Below are positions 33,568-41,300 of a stretch of DNA of 64,000 nucleotides, in pieces. Below the pieces are notes generated by a model. The model was given only the letters and a program-made list of their open reading frames with translations. It searched no databases and was not told the DNA's origin. Origin of the DNA: Microvirga brassicacearum (GTDB taxonomy: Bacteria > Pseudomonadota > Alphaproteobacteria > Rhizobiales > Beijerinckiaceae); the NCBI RefSeq assembly GCF_008757455.1, contig NZ_VCMV01000003.1, positions 1-64,000 on the forward strand, given 5' to 3'. How positions within the stretch are numbered: position 1 is the stretch's first letter; each line of letters opens with the position of its first letter. Position numbers and translations under genes: made by a program.

Positions 33568-34919
33568 AAAGTTCGAGCGGCAGCATTGCCCACGATCTCG
33601 CGGCCATTCTGCAATCCCCGTCCGGCACGCCGCTCCAGCGCCTGCGCTTTCTTGCGGCGAGCGCCTTCGCAATTGTCGGTGTCTTCGTCGTCGGTTTTGG
33701 CGTCTGGGCGACGCAGGCTCCCCTCGAGAGCGCTGCTGTGGCGGGAGGGGCGATCGAGGCCGAGTCGAGCCGCAAGACGATTCAGCATCTGGAAGGCGGG
33801 ATCATCGGGCGCATTCTCGTCGCCGACGGGGACGAAGTGGCCGCGGGGCAGGCGCTCATCCACCTCGACGACACGGGGGCTCATGCGACCGTCCAAGTGC
33901 TGCAGGGCCAACTCTGGAATGCGCAAGCCCAGGAAGCGCGCCTGCTGGCGGAGCGTGACGCCCGGAATGAAGTCGAATTTCCGTTCGTGTTCATGCAGCG
34001 GAAGCCGAACGATCCCGATCTCGCGAGCATCATGAACGGCCAAATCAAGATCTTCGAGACGCGCAGAAAGTTGCAGGCCTCCCGGATCGAGGTCATCGAG
34101 CAGCGCAAGGCCCAGACCGAGCGGGAAATCGTCGGATTGCGTTTCCAGGAACAAGCGGCCGCCAAGCGCGCGTCGATTATCAAGGAGGAGATCGCGGTGG
34201 TGGCGCCCCTCGTCACCAAGGGCCTACAGACGCGTCCACGTCTCCTTCAATTGGAACGCGAGCAGGCTGAGATAGACGGGCGGCTCGGCGGGACACAGGC
34301 CCAAATTTCGCGGGCAGAGCAATCGATCGGCGAATCCCAGGCGATGATCCTCAAACTGGAGAGCGATTATTACTCCGAGATCGCCCAGGGCCTTCGCGAT
34401 ACGCAGGGCCAAATCTTCCAACTCCTCGAACGCCTTCAAGCAGCGCAGGACGTGCTTGCCCGAACCAAAATTCGCGCTCCCGAGGCTGGTATCATCACAG
34501 ATCTGCGCATCCACACCCCTGGGGGAGTTGTGGCCGCCGGTGAGCCATTGTTGGACCTCGTTCCTCGGCAGGATCGTCTCATCGTAAGAGCGCAGGTCAA
34601 GCCCGAGGACATTGATCTTGTGCGGCCGGGCCTCGAGGCCCGTATCCGCCTCCTGTCCTACAAGCACCGGCGCGTGCCCCCTGTTGACGGCGTCCTCACT
34701 TATGTCTCAGCCGACCGCCTCGTTGATAAGCAGACCGAGCGCGCCTATTACACCGCTCAGATCCGGATCGACCCAACGTCGCTGCGCGGGCTGCCGGAGG
34801 TAAAAATCATCCCCGGCATGCCGGTCGAGGTGTTAATCAAGACCGGGCAGTTCACGGTCGCGCATTATGTGCTGCGCCCCTTCCTCGACAGCTTCAACCG
34901 TGCCTTCCGGGAGGATTGA
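33564..34919 (+). CDS. HlyD-family type I secretion membrane fusion protein
   Basis: A 451-residue periplasmic adaptor. A short cytoplasmic N-terminus is followed by one membrane helix (about 34-54, AFAIVGVFVVGFGVWATQAPLESAAVA). Residues near 60-105 form the first barrel-sandwich half with RKTIQHLEGGIIGRILVADGDEV. A long coiled coil follows (about 150-290) with the RAQxxIVxxR-type regions, then the second half TKIRAPEAGIITDLRIHTPGGVVAAGEPLLDLVP, and a barrel domain with VKPEDIDLVRPGLEARI. The pattern is PrtE/HlyD type I, not an RND adaptor. It is coupled to the ABC gene by a 4-base overlap. A TolC-like channel is not encoded in the window. Confidence 0.93.
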   Translation: MKSSSGSIAHDLAAILQSPSGTPLQRLRFLAASAFAIVGVFVVGFGVWATQAPLESAAVAGGAIEAESSRKTIQHLEGGIIGRILVADGDEVAAGQALIHLDDTGAHATVQVLQGQLWNAQAQEARLLAERDARNEVEFPFVFMQRKPNDPDLASIMNGQIKIFETRRKLQASRIEVIEQRKAQTEREIVGLRFQEQAAAKRASIIKEEIAVVAPLVTKGLQTRPRLLQLEREQAEIDGRLGGTQAQISRAEQSIGESQAMILKLESDYYSEIAQGLRDTQGQIFQLLERLQAAQDVLARTKIRAPEAGIITDLRIHTPGGVVAAGEPLLDLVPRQDRLIVRAQVKPEDIDLVRPGLEARIRLLSYKHRRVPPVDGVLTYVSADRLVDKQTERAYYTAQIRIDPTSLRGLPEVKIIPGMPVEVLIKTGQFTVAHYVLRPFLDSFNRAFRED

Positions 34920-34926
34920 TCTGGTG

Positions 34927-35844
34927 ATGAAGCGGAATCGTCACGGATGGGGGCTGGTCCTCGCGATCGCCCTGATATTCGTCTCGCCGGCTCTGCGGAG
35001 CGAGCCTTTCGCGGTGGGCAAGTCGGAACGGGACATCCAAGCCGGCGAGGCGATCTGGCAGGTCTATGCCTACAAACCGTCCTGTTATGGCAATGGCCTT
35101 CTCATCGTGGTGTTCCACGGCTCGGATCGTAATCCTCGGCTCGCCCGCGACAACGCTGTTCCGTTGGCGGAGGCCGGCTGTGCTCTGGTGGTGGCGCCCC
35201 TCTTCGACGAGGGACGGTTTCCTCGCTGGGCATACCAGTTCGGCGGCATCGGCAACGTTGTCGAAGAAAACGGCACCAGGAAGTTTCGGCTGAAACCAAA
35301 AGGCCGCCGCACCGGCCAGTTGCTCCTTGATCTGATCGAGGCGCTGCGCGAACGCGAGGGATCGCGAACGCTGCCTTACTCCCTCATCGGCCACTCGGCC
35401 GGAGCGCAGTTTCTCAGCCGGTTCGCAGCGTTCGTCAAGAACGAGGCGCAAAGGATCGTGCTCGCGAATCCGGGCAGCTACGTCGTTCCACTCTGGGAGC
35501 GAAAATATCCGTATGGTCTCGGAGGGCTCGCCATCGTCGATGAGGCGGATCGCAGACGCTATCTCGGCTCGCCCATCGTCATCCTTCTGGCGAACGGGGA
35601 TTTGCAGCGGGAAGGGTTGGACAAAAGCCCGGGCGCGGAACGGCAGGGGCCGACGCGATACGCCCGTGGCCGGGCGGTGTTCGAGGTGGCGCGGGCGAGT
35701 GCTGCGGCCGATGGTTCGGATTTCAACTGGTCTCTGGTCGAGGTTGCGGGTCTCGGACACGGTAGCGCCAAGCTCTACGCACGCTCCGAAACCGCCGCGG
35801 CATTGTTTGGAACCCTTGAGATAGGAGGCGTCCCGCTTCAATAG
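34927..35844 (+). CDS. Exported alpha/beta hydrolase
   Basis: A protein of about 305 residues starting MKRNRHGWGLVLAIALIFVS with a signal peptide ending near ALRS. The alpha/beta hydrolase core has the oxyanion strand LIVVFHGSDRNPR, the nucleophile elbow LIGHSAGAQF (Ser157), an acid candidate and a C-terminal His in EVAGLGHGSAKLY. It resembles PHB-depolymerase/feruloyl-esterase-like secreted hydrolases; substrate unknown. A ribosome site GGAGG is 10 bases upstream, and the gene starts 8 bases after hlyD, so it forms an operon with the secretion genes. Its stop overlaps the end of the convergent regulator gene by seven bases. Confidence 0.75.
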   Translation: MKRNRHGWGLVLAIALIFVSPALRSEPFAVGKSERDIQAGEAIWQVYAYKPSCYGNGLLIVVFHGSDRNPRLARDNAVPLAEAGCALVVAPLFDEGRFPRWAYQFGGIGNVVEENGTRKFRLKPKGRRTGQLLLDLIEALREREGSRTLPYSLIGHSAGAQFLSRFAAFVKNEAQRIVLANPGSYVVPLWERKYPYGLGGLAIVDEADRRRYLGSPIVILLANGDLQREGLDKSPGAERQGPTRYARGRAVFEVARASAAADGSDFNWSLVEVAGLGHGSAKLYARSETAAALFGTLEIGGVPLQ

Positions 35845-36620
35845 GTGCCGAGTTGGGAGACGGAGAGAACCACCGCCTCGGTCCGGTTCGTCGCGTGCAA
35901 TTTGCGCATGATGTGCTGGATATGAACCTTGATCGTATTCTCCGAGAGCTTGAGGTGATCGGCGATCCATTTGTTGGAGTGCCCCTTCTGGAGCAAGGCC
36001 AGAACATCGGCTTCGCGCGTCGTGAAGGTGACGCGCGCGCCGTTCGTGCGAAGCAGGGGCGGTGGGTCCTCGTCGAAACTGGAGGGTGAAATTTTTTCGC
36101 TTACCGCGATCGGCCCCGGCGCTACCGGGGACGAATGAGACGGTTGGAAGGGATCCGAATGGCCGTTCCTCGTCGCGCCGTTTGGTGAAGCAAGATCGTT
36201 TAAGCCTGGCCGTGGATAATAGGTTCCACCGGCCATGACCAACCGGAGTGCAGCCACTCCGACCCTGAGAGAAGCCGTCACGGGCACCACGCCTTGCACG
36301 CCCGCAGCGATCGCCTTGAAGACGTCGATGGCGTCATTCGCGGAGATCAGCACAACGGGTGCTTTAGGGGAGTAACGCTCAAGAGTCTTGACGGCTCTCG
36401 AGATGGCGTCCCACGTCGGAAAACCCGCGGCCTTCAGCAGCACGAGCGCAACGGTCATTCCATCGGGGCGATAGAGATCCTCGACCGACGCCACTCCGTC
36501 GACCATCGCACCAGGGAACGACCCCCGCAGGGCCTCGACGACGCATTCCTGGGAAAATGGCTCATCGTCAACGACAATGATCGCCTCACCCATTCCCTCG
36601 TCTGCACGATATGCTGGCAT
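35838..36620 (-). CDS. LuxR-type regulator with degenerate receiver domain
   Basis: A protein of about 260 residues. Residues 10-130 are a receiver fold (EAIIVVDDEPFSQECVVEAL, APVVLISANDAID, GVVPVTASLRVGVAALRLV). The strand that should carry the phospho-acceptor Asp reads TVALVLLKAAGFP (Asp replaced by Lys), and the conserved Lys of the last strand is absent (VVPVTAS instead of LLKS). A disordered linker leads to a C-terminal LuxR helix-turn-helix, VTFTTREADVLALLQKGHSNKWIADHLKLSENTIKVHIQHIMRKLHATNRTEAVV. It should act without phosphorylation. ATG 36620 has AAAGGGGGG upstream. It is transcribed toward the hydrolase and divergent from Asp-rich gene C, so it may control the secretion cluster. 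Confidence 0.8.
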   Translation of the reverse strand: MPAYRADEGMGEAIIVVDDEPFSQECVVEALRGSFPGAMVDGVASVEDLYRPDGMTVALVLLKAAGFPTWDAISRAVKTLERYSPKAPVVLISANDAIDVFKAIAAGVQGVVPVTASLRVGVAALRLVMAGGTYYPRPGLNDLASPNGATRNGHSDPFQPSHSSPVAPGPIAVSEKISPSSFDEDPPPLLRTNGARVTFTTREADVLALLQKGHSNKWIADHLKLSENTIKVHIQHIMRKLHATNRTEAVVLSVSQLGTY

Positions 36621-37112
36621 AACGACCCCCCTTTGACAGGTCAAAGAGATCGTCTCAGGCAAAGCGCCGCACCAGCTTAAGAGCAACTGCTTTGCCTTGA
36701 ACAATGAGATCAAAAATCAGGAGCTAAGTCGTACATCTTTCAGAGTAATTCGCCACCATGATATTCCAGGAGCACCGTCCGATGCGCTGACTCGACGGCA
36801 CGTCACGCTATGCTTGCCCTGAACTGAGCAAGTCTACGTTAACACAAGTTGTGCATTGCCAAACATTTCTTGCGTAATCCATGGTAGGGAATAAATGAAC
36901 TAAAAAGGGCTATTGTATATGAATACTATCTCGTTTCGTTATCACCCGTGGGTAGCCCGGAGGAATGTCCTTTCCTTCGGATAGATTGCGACGCCTGCAC
37001 GAGTGCCGTCGGCACAGTCGCGATTAACGCGAAGGCTCGCCCGAGCGGATTAACCCACCCTACCGAAAGAGGCCTCTGGAAGTGGGAGAGCGCGCGCGCA
37101 TGATGGGGTTAC
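36621..37112. promoter_or_regulatory. Long divergent intergenic region of the Asp-rich/secretion cluster
   Basis: About 490 bases between the LuxR-type gene and Asp-rich gene C, with an AT-rich middle (about 36690-36950) unusual for this genome. It contains one 13-base palindrome GTGCCG-T-CGGCAC (37003-37015) and no credible coding frame. It should hold both promoters; I cannot place -10/-35 boxes with confidence. Confidence 0.45.
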
Positions 37113-38171
37113 GTGCGATTGAGCGCCGAGGTCGAGATGCTTCCTGCCGACAAGGACACCCGCGATCTGCTGCCGCTCATGGCGGCTGCTCCGACCACAA
37201 TCGCCGCGGCTGAGAGTGAGGTCTGTCGAGGTCCCGTCCCGGAAGATGGTGCTGCGTTTGACGCCCCTGGGCTTCACCGAATTTCCGATGCTGCGGGCGA
37301 CAGCGAGGAAGAGCACAGCGGCACACCCACGCCGTTCGCGGCCATCCCGTCATCTCACCCTGTCTTCGATGCTCCAGAGGCGATTCAGGGTGAGGCTACG
37401 GGTCTTCACCTGATGCCCGCGCCAGCAATCCAGGCGATCTCCGTGTCGCAGCCATCCGGGAAAGAATCCACCGAAGGGACAGGCGATCACGATCCACGTA
37501 CCGTTGGACACAGTTCCCCCATCACTGCCAGGGGCGATGGCACCGCGGAATGGCCCACGGCCGGCAGCGCGGCGGGCGAGACCGATGATGCTCACAGCAT
37601 CAACCTGACGCAGATTGCAGAAGTCGACCAGGACGCGAGCATCGTCGTCCGCGGCTATGCGGGGGAGGTCGTCGCGCGCCTGCATATCGACCAAGATATC
37701 ATGATGGATCAGGACGTCGACTTCGGCTTCATCATCGATGGAGACGGACATTTCGTCATTCGGCTCGATCAGGACATGCGCATCGAGCAGGAGATCGATA
37801 TCGACCTCGAAATCTTCGGTGCCGACGGCGTGCTCTATGTGGATCTTTATGTGAGCGACTCGATCGAAATCGAACAGGACACAAAGCTGGACATGTGGAT
37901 TACTGACGGTCCCCCTGGCGGGACGGTTCAGGTTCACCAGGACATTGAACTCGAACAGGATGTCGACATCGACATCCAGATCGAGGACGATCTGGAAGAG
38001 CGCTACGCCATCAAGGTGGATATCGACGTGATCCAGGAGGTCGATGCCGATCAGGATGCCGCCATCGATGTGGCCTACGCCAACGGCGAGATCGATATGG
38101 ACGTGGATGCGGTGCAGATGGCGGCCGTCGATCAGGAAACGGTCGCACAAATCGATTTTGCGCTGGTCTAG
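37113..38171 (+). CDS. Asp-rich repeat protein C (QD-repeat)
   Basis: A protein of about 345-352 residues. Residues 1-165 look disordered (Pro, Ser, Glu, Gly). The second half consists of about five units of 27-31 residues, each a pair of alternating strands ending in a turn such as DGDG, ADG, DGPPGG or ANG. Examples are ARLHIDQDIMMDQDVDFGF, IRLDQDMRIEQEIDIDLEIF, YVSDSIEIEQDTKLDMWI and VQVHQDIELEQDVDIDIQI. It ends ETVAQIDFALV, an Asp-hydrophobic tail like type I signals. No known domain is recognised. GTG 37113 or ATG 37137 are possible starts. It is divergent from the degenerate LuxR regulator and shares its composition with genes A and B. Confidence 0.6.
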   Translation: MRLSAEVEMLPADKDTRDLLPLMAAAPTTIAAAESEVCRGPVPEDGAAFDAPGLHRISDAAGDSEEEHSGTPTPFAAIPSSHPVFDAPEAIQGEATGLHLMPAPAIQAISVSQPSGKESTEGTGDHDPRTVGHSSPITARGDGTAEWPTAGSAAGETDDAHSINLTQIAEVDQDASIVVRGYAGEVVARLHIDQDIMMDQDVDFGFIIDGDGHFVIRLDQDMRIEQEIDIDLEIFGADGVLYVDLYVSDSIEIEQDTKLDMWITDGPPGGTVQVHQDIELEQDVDIDIQIEDDLEERYAIKVDIDVIQEVDADQDAAIDVAYANGEIDMDVDAVQMAAVDQETVAQIDFALV

Positions 38172-38244
38172 ATAGGAATTCTAACCGAAACGTAACATTC
38201 CTGCCTATGGGCGGCCGCCGGCTGATGGATCGATGCTGATCCGA

Positions 38245-39012
38245 TCAGCGCACGAAGAAGTAAAGCGTCAGCGATGCGCCGACACCGATCACCAGCCAGC
38301 GGATGGCATGTGGCGGCAGGCGCCGGCCGAACACCACGCCGAGATATCCGCCAATGACAGATGCCGCGCCGACGATCATGGTTTCTCGCCAAGCCACGAT
38401 GCCGGCGGCAATGAACAGGATGACGGCGACGAGCTGGATCAGCGTCGAACACAGATGCTTCGCCGAATTGATCAGGTGAAAGTCGTCACCCTCGGTGATA
38501 GCGAGAGACGCCAGCATGACGATGCCCATGCCGGCGCCGAAAAATCCGCCATAGACCGCAACCGCGAACTGAAAAACAAGGCCGCCGAGCCACGCCTTGG
38601 TCGATGGATGGTGGCCCTCGTGCCGTGCGATCGACCGTGCGAGCGCCACAATTTTTGGACTCGCGGCGAACAGAACCGTGGCGAAGAGCAAGAGCCACGG
38701 CACGAGTTGGCGGAATGACGCGTTATCGGTGGTGGTGAGCACGTATGCCCCGCCCACACCGCCGAACAGGCTGACCACACCGAGGGCCGTGAAGCGCCTT
38801 GCATTCGCGGCCAGCTCACGGCGATAGGCCCAGGCACTTGCAAGATTGGCCGGAGTTACGGCGACCGCGCTCGTTGCATTGGCGACGATCGGAGGAAGTC
38901 CCGCCGCAAGCAGCGCCGAGAACGTAAAAAATGTTCCGCCTCCTGCGATCGCATTGACGAGGCCCGCCGCGAGGCCGGAAGCGGCAAGGAAGGCGACTGT
39001 TGCAGGATCCAT
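38245..39012 (-). CDS. TauE/SafE family sulfite/organic-sulfonate-type membrane exporter
   Basis: A 255-residue protein with seven or eight hydrophobic helices. The TauE signature GLVNAIAGGGTFFTFSALLAAGLPPIVANATSAVAVTPANLASAWAYRREL lies at the N-terminus, and the second repeat VYGGFFGAGMGIVMLASLAITEG matches the paired G-x-F-G-A-G motif. Members export sulfite, sulfoacetate or other anions; the substrate here is open. It ends the catabolic island on the left, convergent with Asp-rich gene C (74-base gap). The ATG at 39012 is favoured by the hydrophobic onset. Confidence 0.85.
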   Translation of the reverse strand: MDPATVAFLAASGLAAGLVNAIAGGGTFFTFSALLAAGLPPIVANATSAVAVTPANLASAWAYRRELAANARRFTALGVVSLFGGVGGAYVLTTTDNASFRQLVPWLLLFATVLFAASPKIVALARSIARHEGHHPSTKAWLGGLVFQFAVAVYGGFFGAGMGIVMLASLAITEGDDFHLINSAKHLCSTLIQLVAVILFIAAGIVAWRETMIVGAASVIGGYLGVVFGRRLPPHAIRWLVIGVGASLTLYFFVR

Positions 39013-39124
39013 GATGAGGCTTCGGTTCAGGAGAGATGTTGCGGCCTGCCTACCGCATGTCCTGAAAAAGTCCAGTGACCGTGGCCAACCGCGCAGGAGG
39101 TTGCGAGCACCACGCTGCCTTCAT

Positions 39125-40137
39125 TTAGATTCCGTAGCGGTCACCGTGCATGCGCGCTGCCACCTGTGAGTCAGGCAGGAAAGGCCGCTCGGCCGAAATG
39201 GTTCTGATCGGGCGATCACTCTGAAAGGCGATGAGATTTTCCAGCGACTGCTCGAAGAACAGTCGATAATTCTCCTCCGTGACGAAACCAATGTGTGGTG
39301 TGGCGACGACATTCGGGAGAACCCGAAAGGGGTGTTCCACCGGCAGAGGTTCGATCTCGAAGACATCGTTCCGGCGCCGGCGATTTTCCCGTTCTCGAGG
39401 GCTCGTATGAGGGCCGTCTGATCAACCAACCCGGGCCGCGATGTGTTGATGAGATAGGCAGAGCGCTTCATCGATGCGATTTCGCCCGCGCCGACGATAC
39501 CTTCCGTGGTGTTCGAATGGGGAATATGGATCGTGACGACGTCCGATCGGGCGAACAGATCGGCCTTTGACACACACTCGACACCATGTTCGGCCGTTCG
39601 CTCGGGCGTCAGGTTGGGGCTCCAGGCCACCACCTTCATCCCAAACGCCTGACCGATGCGCGCCACCGGCACTCCCATTGCGCCGAGTCCGAGAACACCG
39701 AGGGTCTTTCCCGCAAGACCGCGCCCGAGGCCGATTTGCCAGCCGCCGGCGCGGAGCGACGCCGTTTCTTGGGGAATGCGCCTGAACAACGAGAGGATCA
39801 TCGCCCAGGTCAGTTCGACAGTTGTCTGGTGCAGGGCATCCGTTGCGCAGACTGTAACCCCCAGTTCCTTCGCGGCCGCGAGATCAATCGACCGACCGTT
39901 GCGCATGCCCGTCGCCAGCAGAAGTTTTAGCCGCGGCAAGCGCGACAGGACTGAGCGCGGAAAGACAGTGCGCTCCCGGATGCGCATCACGGCATCGAAT
40001 TCGGAGAGCCGAGCCACCAACTGGGCTTCATCATGGACGTGGTCCGTAAACGGGACGACCGTCACGTTCGGCGCCTTGGACCAGTCCACAATCTTGAGCG
40101 TGATCGCCTGGTAGTCGTCGAGCACGGCAAGGCGCAT
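39125..40137 (-). pseudogene. D-2-hydroxyacid dehydrogenase (NAD), frameshifted copy
   Basis: It starts MRLAVLDDYQAITLKIVDWS and runs through the nucleotide-binding motif VLGLGAMGVPVARIGQAFGMKV and the catalytic Arg region INTSRPGLVDQ up to GKIAGAG. Then the frame breaks (about 39367-39371). Another frame continues with HPFRVLPNVVATPHIGFVTEE and LFFEQSLENLIAF to the stop at 39125. The intact paralogue at 58829-59776 reads GRIAGAGVDVFDIEPLPQNHP across the same point, so about one base is missing here. The ribosome site GGAG-N7-ATG and the first residues are shared with the paralogue. A true pseudogene or an assembly indel cannot be told apart. Confidence 0.8.
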
Positions 40138-40200
40138 GTTCATTCTCCGGGCGTTAAGTTCGTTTTGCGACGGGTGTTTGGTCAAGCGGACGGCGCAAGG

Positions 40201-40725
40201 TCAAACAAACCCCACCAGTCCCGCGGCCGCCGCAATGGCAAGCGGGATGAGAGGACTTCGGCGCGAGAAGAGCATGAACGCAATGGTGCTTCCGGTGAGC
40301 GCGTAACTCTTCCAGTCATCCGCCGCGCCGTCCGTCAGGATCACTCCGGTTGCCAGAATAAGCCCGACCGCGAACGGTGCCACGCCGCGTTCGAAAGTGC
40401 GGTACCAGCCCACATTGTTGTAGCGAGACCAGAAGCGAGAGACGGTGTAGGCGATCACGAGCGTCGGTAAACAGGCGGCTGCGGTGGCAAGTGCTGCGCC
40501 CGTGGCGCCTGCTATTTCCCAACCGACCAACGTCACCACGATCATGTTCGGCCCCGGCGCCGCTTGGGCAAGAGCGAACAGCGCCACGAACGTTCCGTCG
40601 TTCAGCCAACCGTGGACGTCGACGACGAAGCGATGCAGCTCTGGTACGGTGGTGATGAAGCCGCCGACCGCCACGGAGGACAAAAACAGAATCTGGAGAA
40701 CCAGAAGTGTAATGGGGCGGTCCAT
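40201..40725 (-). CDS. Short chromate-transporter-family protein, C-terminal-type half
   Basis: A 174-residue membrane protein, MDRPITLLVLQILFLSSVAV, with GGFITTVPELHRFVVDVHGWLN and FVALFALAQAAPGPNMIVVTLVGWEIAGATGAALATAAACLPT, the signature of CHR-family proteins (F-x-x-x-x-A-Q-x-x-P-G-P-N). Five or six helices. Short CHR proteins come in N/C pairs that work as heterodimers. Its ATG overlaps the stop of the preceding half (TAATG), so the two are coupled. The pair sits in an operon of prpF and mmgE, which suggests an organic anion as cargo rather than chromate; this is inference. Confidence 0.85.
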   Translation of the reverse strand: MDRPITLLVLQILFLSSVAVGGFITTVPELHRFVVDVHGWLNDGTFVALFALAQAAPGPNMIVVTLVGWEIAGATGAALATAAACLPTLVIAYTVSRFWSRYNNVGWYRTFERGVAPFAVGLILATGVILTDGAADDWKSYALTGSTIAFMLFSRRSPLIPLAIAAAAGLVGFV

Positions 40726-41300
40726 TACTTTCTGGTCCAATGAGCCGCGGCGAGACTTGCAGGCAGGATAAGGCAGAGCATCCAGACGAGCGGGACGCGA
40801 AAACCGACGGATGCAACAAGAACGATTGCCACGACGGCGAGAGCGCGCGGGCTCTTGCGCATGGGGTAGACCATGCGAATCCCCATCGCCACGATAAGTC
40901 CGGCAGCCGATGCGGCGGCCGCGTGTATCATGGACTGAGCCGCCGGGAGATGACCAAAGCTCCTGTATAATCCGCCGACAAGGCAGACAATGATCGCCGG
41001 CGGTGCCACGAGTCCGGCCAAAGCCGCAACAGAGCCGCCAAAGCCTCCAAGACGCGAACCGATGAGCACCGCAATGTTGACGACGTTGCCGCCGGGCAGA
41101 AAATTGCTGAGCGCGAAGAGATTGATGAACTCGTCTTCGGTGCACCAGCCGCGCTTTTCGACCAGAAGCCATCGCACCCAGGGCATGACCCCGCCGAAGC
41201 CGACAACCGCAATCGACGCAAACCCGATGAAAAGTTCGAGCGGCGTTGCTCTGTTTGGCAGAGCTGATATGACTTCACCCTCTTCAGCCTCGGTGCTCAT
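40725..41300 (-). CDS. Short chromate-transporter-family protein, N-terminal-type half
   Basis: A 191-residue membrane protein. Residues about 18-45 read ATPLELFIGFASIAVVGFGGVMPWVRWLLVEKRGW, the FGG-x-x-P/W motif of CHR proteins, followed by EFINLFALSNFLPGGNVVNIAVLIGSRLGGFGGSVAALAG, the second family signature. About six helices. It overlaps the stop of the MmgE/PrpD gene (ATGA at 41297-41300) and the start of the partner half, so three genes are translationally coupled. Export or import of a small oxyanion is expected from the family; the context points to a carboxylate. Confidence 0.88.
   Translation of the reverse strand: MSTEAEEGEVISALPNRATPLELFIGFASIAVVGFGGVMPWVRWLLVEKRGWCTEDEFINLFALSNFLPGGNVVNIAVLIGSRLGGFGGSVAALAGLVAPPAIIVCLVGGLYRSFGHLPAAQSMIHAAAASAAGLIVAMGIRMVYPMRKSPRALAVVAIVLVASVGFRVPLVWMLCLILPASLAAAHWTRK

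Noticed and set aside
37350-38150. 266-codon minus-strand frame rich in His, Ile, Val and Asp
   Set aside because: Antisense shadow of Asp-rich gene C, produced by the same codon effect as above.
40201-41300. Chromate resistance operon
   Set aside because: There is no chrB/chrR-like gene and the pair is coupled to prpF-mmgE. Family name kept, chromate function not claimed.
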